The notes beneath the pieces were generated by a model. The model was not told where the DNA came from and searched no databases. It saw only the letters and a list, made by a program, of their open reading frames with translations. The translations under genes and the position numbers were made by a program. Below are positions 34,865-37,320 of a DNA stretch of 37,320 nt, piece by piece. Numbering within the stretch: the first letter of the stretch is position 1; the number at the start of each line of letters is the position of its first letter. The DNA comes from an uncultured Lachnospiraceae bacterium (GTDB lineage: Bacteria; Bacillota; Clostridia; Lachnospirales; Lachnospiraceae), in NCBI GenBank assembly GCA_949132985.1, contig CASCGD010000016.1, forward strand, positions 1-37,320. Direction: 5' to 3'.

Positions 34865-36383
34865 TCTGCCCACCTCCCGTCTCCACTTTTCCAGTTGCAA
34901 TCAGACTCATGATGTTGTTCTCCGTAATTTCCTCTCCTCTTAAACAGCCGGCATTTTTTCCATCCCGCAATACCTCCACCCGGTCACAGTTGCGGATCAG
35001 CTCTTCGAACTCGGAAGAAATCAAAAGTACACTGATTCCCTCCGCCGATATCTCTCTGATTAAATCCTCTATTTCTTTTTTCGCGCCTACATCAATTCCG
35101 CGTGTCGGCTCATCCAAAATGATAAAGTCAGGCTTCATGCTAAGCCATCTTGCCAAAATCACCTTTTGCTGGTTCCCTCCGGACAGATTTTTTATTTTCT
35201 GGTCGGTGCCGGTTGTTTTTATCCGTATTTTCTCTATATATTCCTTGGCAACGGCACGCTGTTTTGCATGGTGAATCACACCAAAACGGCTCACCTCTTT
35301 CATATTCGCAATACTGATATTCTCGGCAATTGTAAGGTTCGGTATGATTCCCTCCACCTTGCGGTCCTCGGAACAAAATGCCAGCCCATGGCCGATTGCA
35401 TGCGCCGGCAGCTTAAATTCTACGGGCTTTCCGTCAATCCATATTTCTCCTTTATCTTTTCGGTCAATTCCAAAAATAACTCTTGCCAGCTCTGTTCGTC
35501 CCGCTCCGAGCAAGCCGGCCAGACCAACAATCTCCCCACGGTGAATCGTCAAATTAAGACCTTTCAGCTTGATACCGCTTTGAATATCCGATACCTTCAA
35601 GTACTCTTCGCCGCTTACCTTGCGATACGTCCGCTTCACCTCCACGATATTTTCCGCGTCATGCCCGATCATTTTTGAAACCAGCTCTTTTCTGGTCAAA
35701 TCCGCTGTCCGGTATTCACCTACCAGCGATCCGTCCTTTAAGACCGTAAGACTGTCGGCAATCTCAAAAATTTCAGGCAGACGATGAGAAATAAACAGCA
35801 CCGAAATTCCCTGCGCCTTCAGCTTTCTGATTATGTTAAACAAAATTTTTACTTCATCATCATCCAGAGAGGATGTCGCCTCATCCATAATCACAAGCTT
35901 TGCGTCAATTAAAATAGAGCGGGCAATCGCTACCATCTGCTGAATCGCGGTTCCATAGCTGCTTAATACCTTTGTCACATCAATATCTAAACCAAGGCCG
36001 GCGAGCAGCTCACGGCTCTTTTCATTAATTGCTTTCCAATCGATAGCGCCATGCTTTTTTATTTCCCGGCCAATATATATATTTTCAGCTACGCTCAGCT
36101 GACCGATCAGTGAAATCTCCTGATAAATCGTGCTGATTCCGGCCTTTTGAGCTTCCAGCGCATCCGCAGGATGGATTTCTTTTCCGTCAAATAAAATTGT
36201 GCCGCCATCTCTGCTGTAAATGCCGGTCAAAATTTTAATCAGTGTTGACTTGCCCGCCCCGTTTTCTCCCATCAAGGCATGCACTTCTCCCTTTTTTATG
36301 CGAAAATCAACCTCATGTAGTACTTTTACAGACGAAAAAGATTTGCTGATTCCTTTCATTTCAAGAATATATTCGTTTCCCAT
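34857..36383 (-). CDS. Sugar ABC double-domain ATPase (mirror copy)
   Basis: Identical reverse copy of 938-2464: 508 residues, RbsA/MglA/YtfR type, intact first Walker A and second signature. Confidence 0.93.
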   Translation of the reverse strand: MGNEYILEMKGISKSFSSVKVLHEVDFRIKKGEVHALMGENGAGKSTLIKILTGIYSRDGGTILFDGKEIHPADALEAQKAGISTIYQEISLIGQLSVAENIYIGREIKKHGAIDWKAINEKSRELLAGLGLDIDVTKVLSSYGTAIQQMVAIARSILIDAKLVIMDEATSSLDDDEVKILFNIIRKLKAQGISVLFISHRLPEIFEIADSLTVLKDGSLVGEYRTADLTRKELVSKMIGHDAENIVEVKRTYRKVSGEEYLKVSDIQSGIKLKGLNLTIHRGEIVGLAGLLGAGRTELARVIFGIDRKDKGEIWIDGKPVEFKLPAHAIGHGLAFCSEDRKVEGIIPNLTIAENISIANMKEVSRFGVIHHAKQRAVAKEYIEKIRIKTTGTDQKIKNLSGGNQQKVILARWLSMKPDFIILDEPTRGIDVGAKKEIEDLIREISAEGISVLLISSEFEELIRNCDRVEVLRDGKNAGCLRGEEITENNIMSLIATGKVETGGGQSE

Positions 36384-36405
36384 AGATCACTCCTGCCTTT
36401 TTACA

Positions 36406-36438
36406 GGAAAAGAGAAGCTGTTTCCACTTCTCTTTTCC
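36406..36438 (-). promoter_or_regulatory. Intercistronic stem-loop (mirror copy)
   Basis: Mirror of 883-915; a 12-bp perfect stem with a 9-nt loop and no T-run. Confidence 0.67.
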
Positions 36439-36459
36439 AATCTTTTATTCCGCTGTTTT

Positions 36460-37320
36460 TTAGAATGCATCCGGGATGTACTCATCAACATTTGATGAAT
36501 CGATCATATATCCTGGATTCTGAACAAAGGTATCAATGGTTTCTCCCTTTACGATCTTCTCACACAGATCAAAAACGGTAGGTCCAAACCAGGGACTGCA
36601 CAGTACGGTGCCATCCATCTCTCCGTTCTGAATGCATACGCAGGCATCCTTAAATCCGCCGATTCCGACTACCGCAATATCCTCGCCGGGCTTCATTCCC
36701 GCAGATTTCAATGCCTGGATTGCTCCAATTGCGCACTCGTCATCATGCCCGTATACCGCGTCAATTTTGTCGCCCTGCGCCTGAATAATATTTTCCATTG
36801 CCGTCTGTGCAATCGAACGTGTAAACTCGCCATTCTGTGTTGCAATGATATGGAAGTTATCATGCTTTGCAAGCTCATCCTCGAAGCCCTTCTGGCGGTC
36901 AATTGCTACGGAAGAACCCGGTGTTCCGGTAATCTGAACCACATTCACCTCTTCCTCTGTTCCGAACCGCTCGATCAGTTTCTTTGCACATTCCTGGCCT
37001 TCCCAGTAAAAATCGGCTCCCACAAACGCGAGATAGTCAACGCCTGCCTCTCCTGCGGTCTCACGGTCGAGCAGAAGTACCGGGATGCCCGCTGTCTTTG
37101 CCGCCTCCAGCGCCGGCGCCATACCGTCATACTCCCTCGGCGCCATCATAATTACATCCGGTTTCTGATTCACAATATCCTCGACATCTGACACCTGCTT
37201 TGCGGTATCTCCGCCAGCATCCGTGTAGATCAGCTCAATTCCTCTTTTTTCCGCCTCTTCCTGAATAGAATTTGTCTCCGCGACACGCCACGCATTATTC
37301 ATTTCCATCTGCGAAAAGGC
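36460..37320 (-). CDS. Sugar ABC substrate-binding protein, YtfQ-like, 5' end cut off (mirror copy)
   Basis: Identical reverse copy of 1-861: 286 residues, frame open through the window end, so signal peptide and start are missing here too. That the sequence stops at the same base on both sides shows both ends come from the same break. Confidence 0.89.
   Translation of the reverse strand, partial: AFSQMEMNNAWRVAETNSIQEEAEKRGIELIYTDAGGDTAKQVSDVEDIVNQKPDVIMMAPREYDGMAPALEAAKTAGIPVLLLDRETAGEAGVDYLAFVGADFYWEGQECAKKLIERFGTEEEVNVVQITGTPGSSVAIDRQKGFEDELAKHDNFHIIATQNGEFTRSIAQTAMENIIQAQGDKIDAVYGHDDECAIGAIQALKSAGMKPGEDIAVVGIGGFKDACVCIQNGEMDGTVLCSPWFGPTVFDLCEKIVKGETIDTFVQNPGYMIDSSNVDEYIPDAF

Larger units (their letters stand above)
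1..37320. repeat. Whole-window perfect inverted duplication (2 x 18,660 bp, no spacer)
   Basis: The first 20 bases are the exact reverse complement of the last 20. Every gene at a..b has an identical mirror copy at (37321-b)..(37321-a) on the other strand, and intergenic stretches checked by eye (9300-9670 with its mirror, 12180-12560, 15806-16063) match base for base. I found no mismatch between the arms. The axis falls between 18660 and 18661. Perfect identity plus absence of any spacer points to a fold-back artefact rather than an old genomic duplication. Treat the right half as redundant until reads crossing the axis are inspected. Confidence 0.98.

Noticed and set aside
1-37320. A linear replicon or phage-plasmid with hairpin ends or long terminal inverted repeats
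   Set aside because: There are no replication, telomere-resolvase, partition or phage genes. The content is ordinary chromosomal housekeeping and sugar uptake, and the outer ends stop mid-gene at an arbitrary base.

Overview
The window is one exact inverted duplication. Base i is complementary to base 37321-i across all 37,320 positions, so 1-18660 and 18661-37320 are the same 18.66 kb of chromosome written once forward and once reversed, with no spacer at the axis (18660/18661). Every gene occurs twice in mirror image with identical translation. The biological content is therefore one 18.66 kb arm. The second arm is most simply a fold-back artefact of library preparation or assembly, because two perfect copies joined head to head with no spacer are not expected to be stable in a bacterium. 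The join lies inside uvrC, at a short palindrome that the native gene probably carries.

The gene content suggests a Gram-positive Clostridia member, probably Lachnospiraceae. The evidence is strong AGGAGG-type ribosome-binding sites, near-consensus sigma-A promoters, a YvyF-like zinc-ribbon protein, a YuiD-type PAP2 protein, an Ig-like surface protein, a DUF5107/TPR protein and the pyrG / ftsH-uvrC neighbourhood. The taxonomic call is an inference.

Layout of the unique arm (left copy). (a) 1-4894: a sugar ABC-transporter operon in the order binding protein (5' end cut by the window edge), double-domain ATPase, permease, permease, then a small cupin-like protein. The order and binding-protein sequence resemble the E. 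coli ytfQRT-yjfF galactofuranose system. (b) 4901-9276: an AraC-family regulator divergent from a 1103-residue cytoplasmic DUF5107/TPR protein. With (a) this looks like one carbohydrate-uptake and processing locus. (c) 9277-12178: a terminator, a candidate promoter, three tandem ~82-bp structured repeats in the presumed leader, then a secreted Ig-like protein. (d) 12179-14112: two terminators, tRNA-Ser(CGA), a zinc-ribbon/HTH protein, a YuiD-like membrane protein and a small membrane-anchored protein of unknown function. (e) 14195-18660: pyrG (CTP synthase) divergent from ftsH, with the 5' quarter of uvrC overlapping the ftsH stop codon.

The right copy repeats all of this in reverse order and orientation. 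I see no CRISPR array, transposase, integrase, phage gene or rRNA. I found no clear new biological system. The observations most worth checking are the palindrome itself, the structured tandem repeats with small reading frames at 9407-9650, and the leader hairpin of pyrG.
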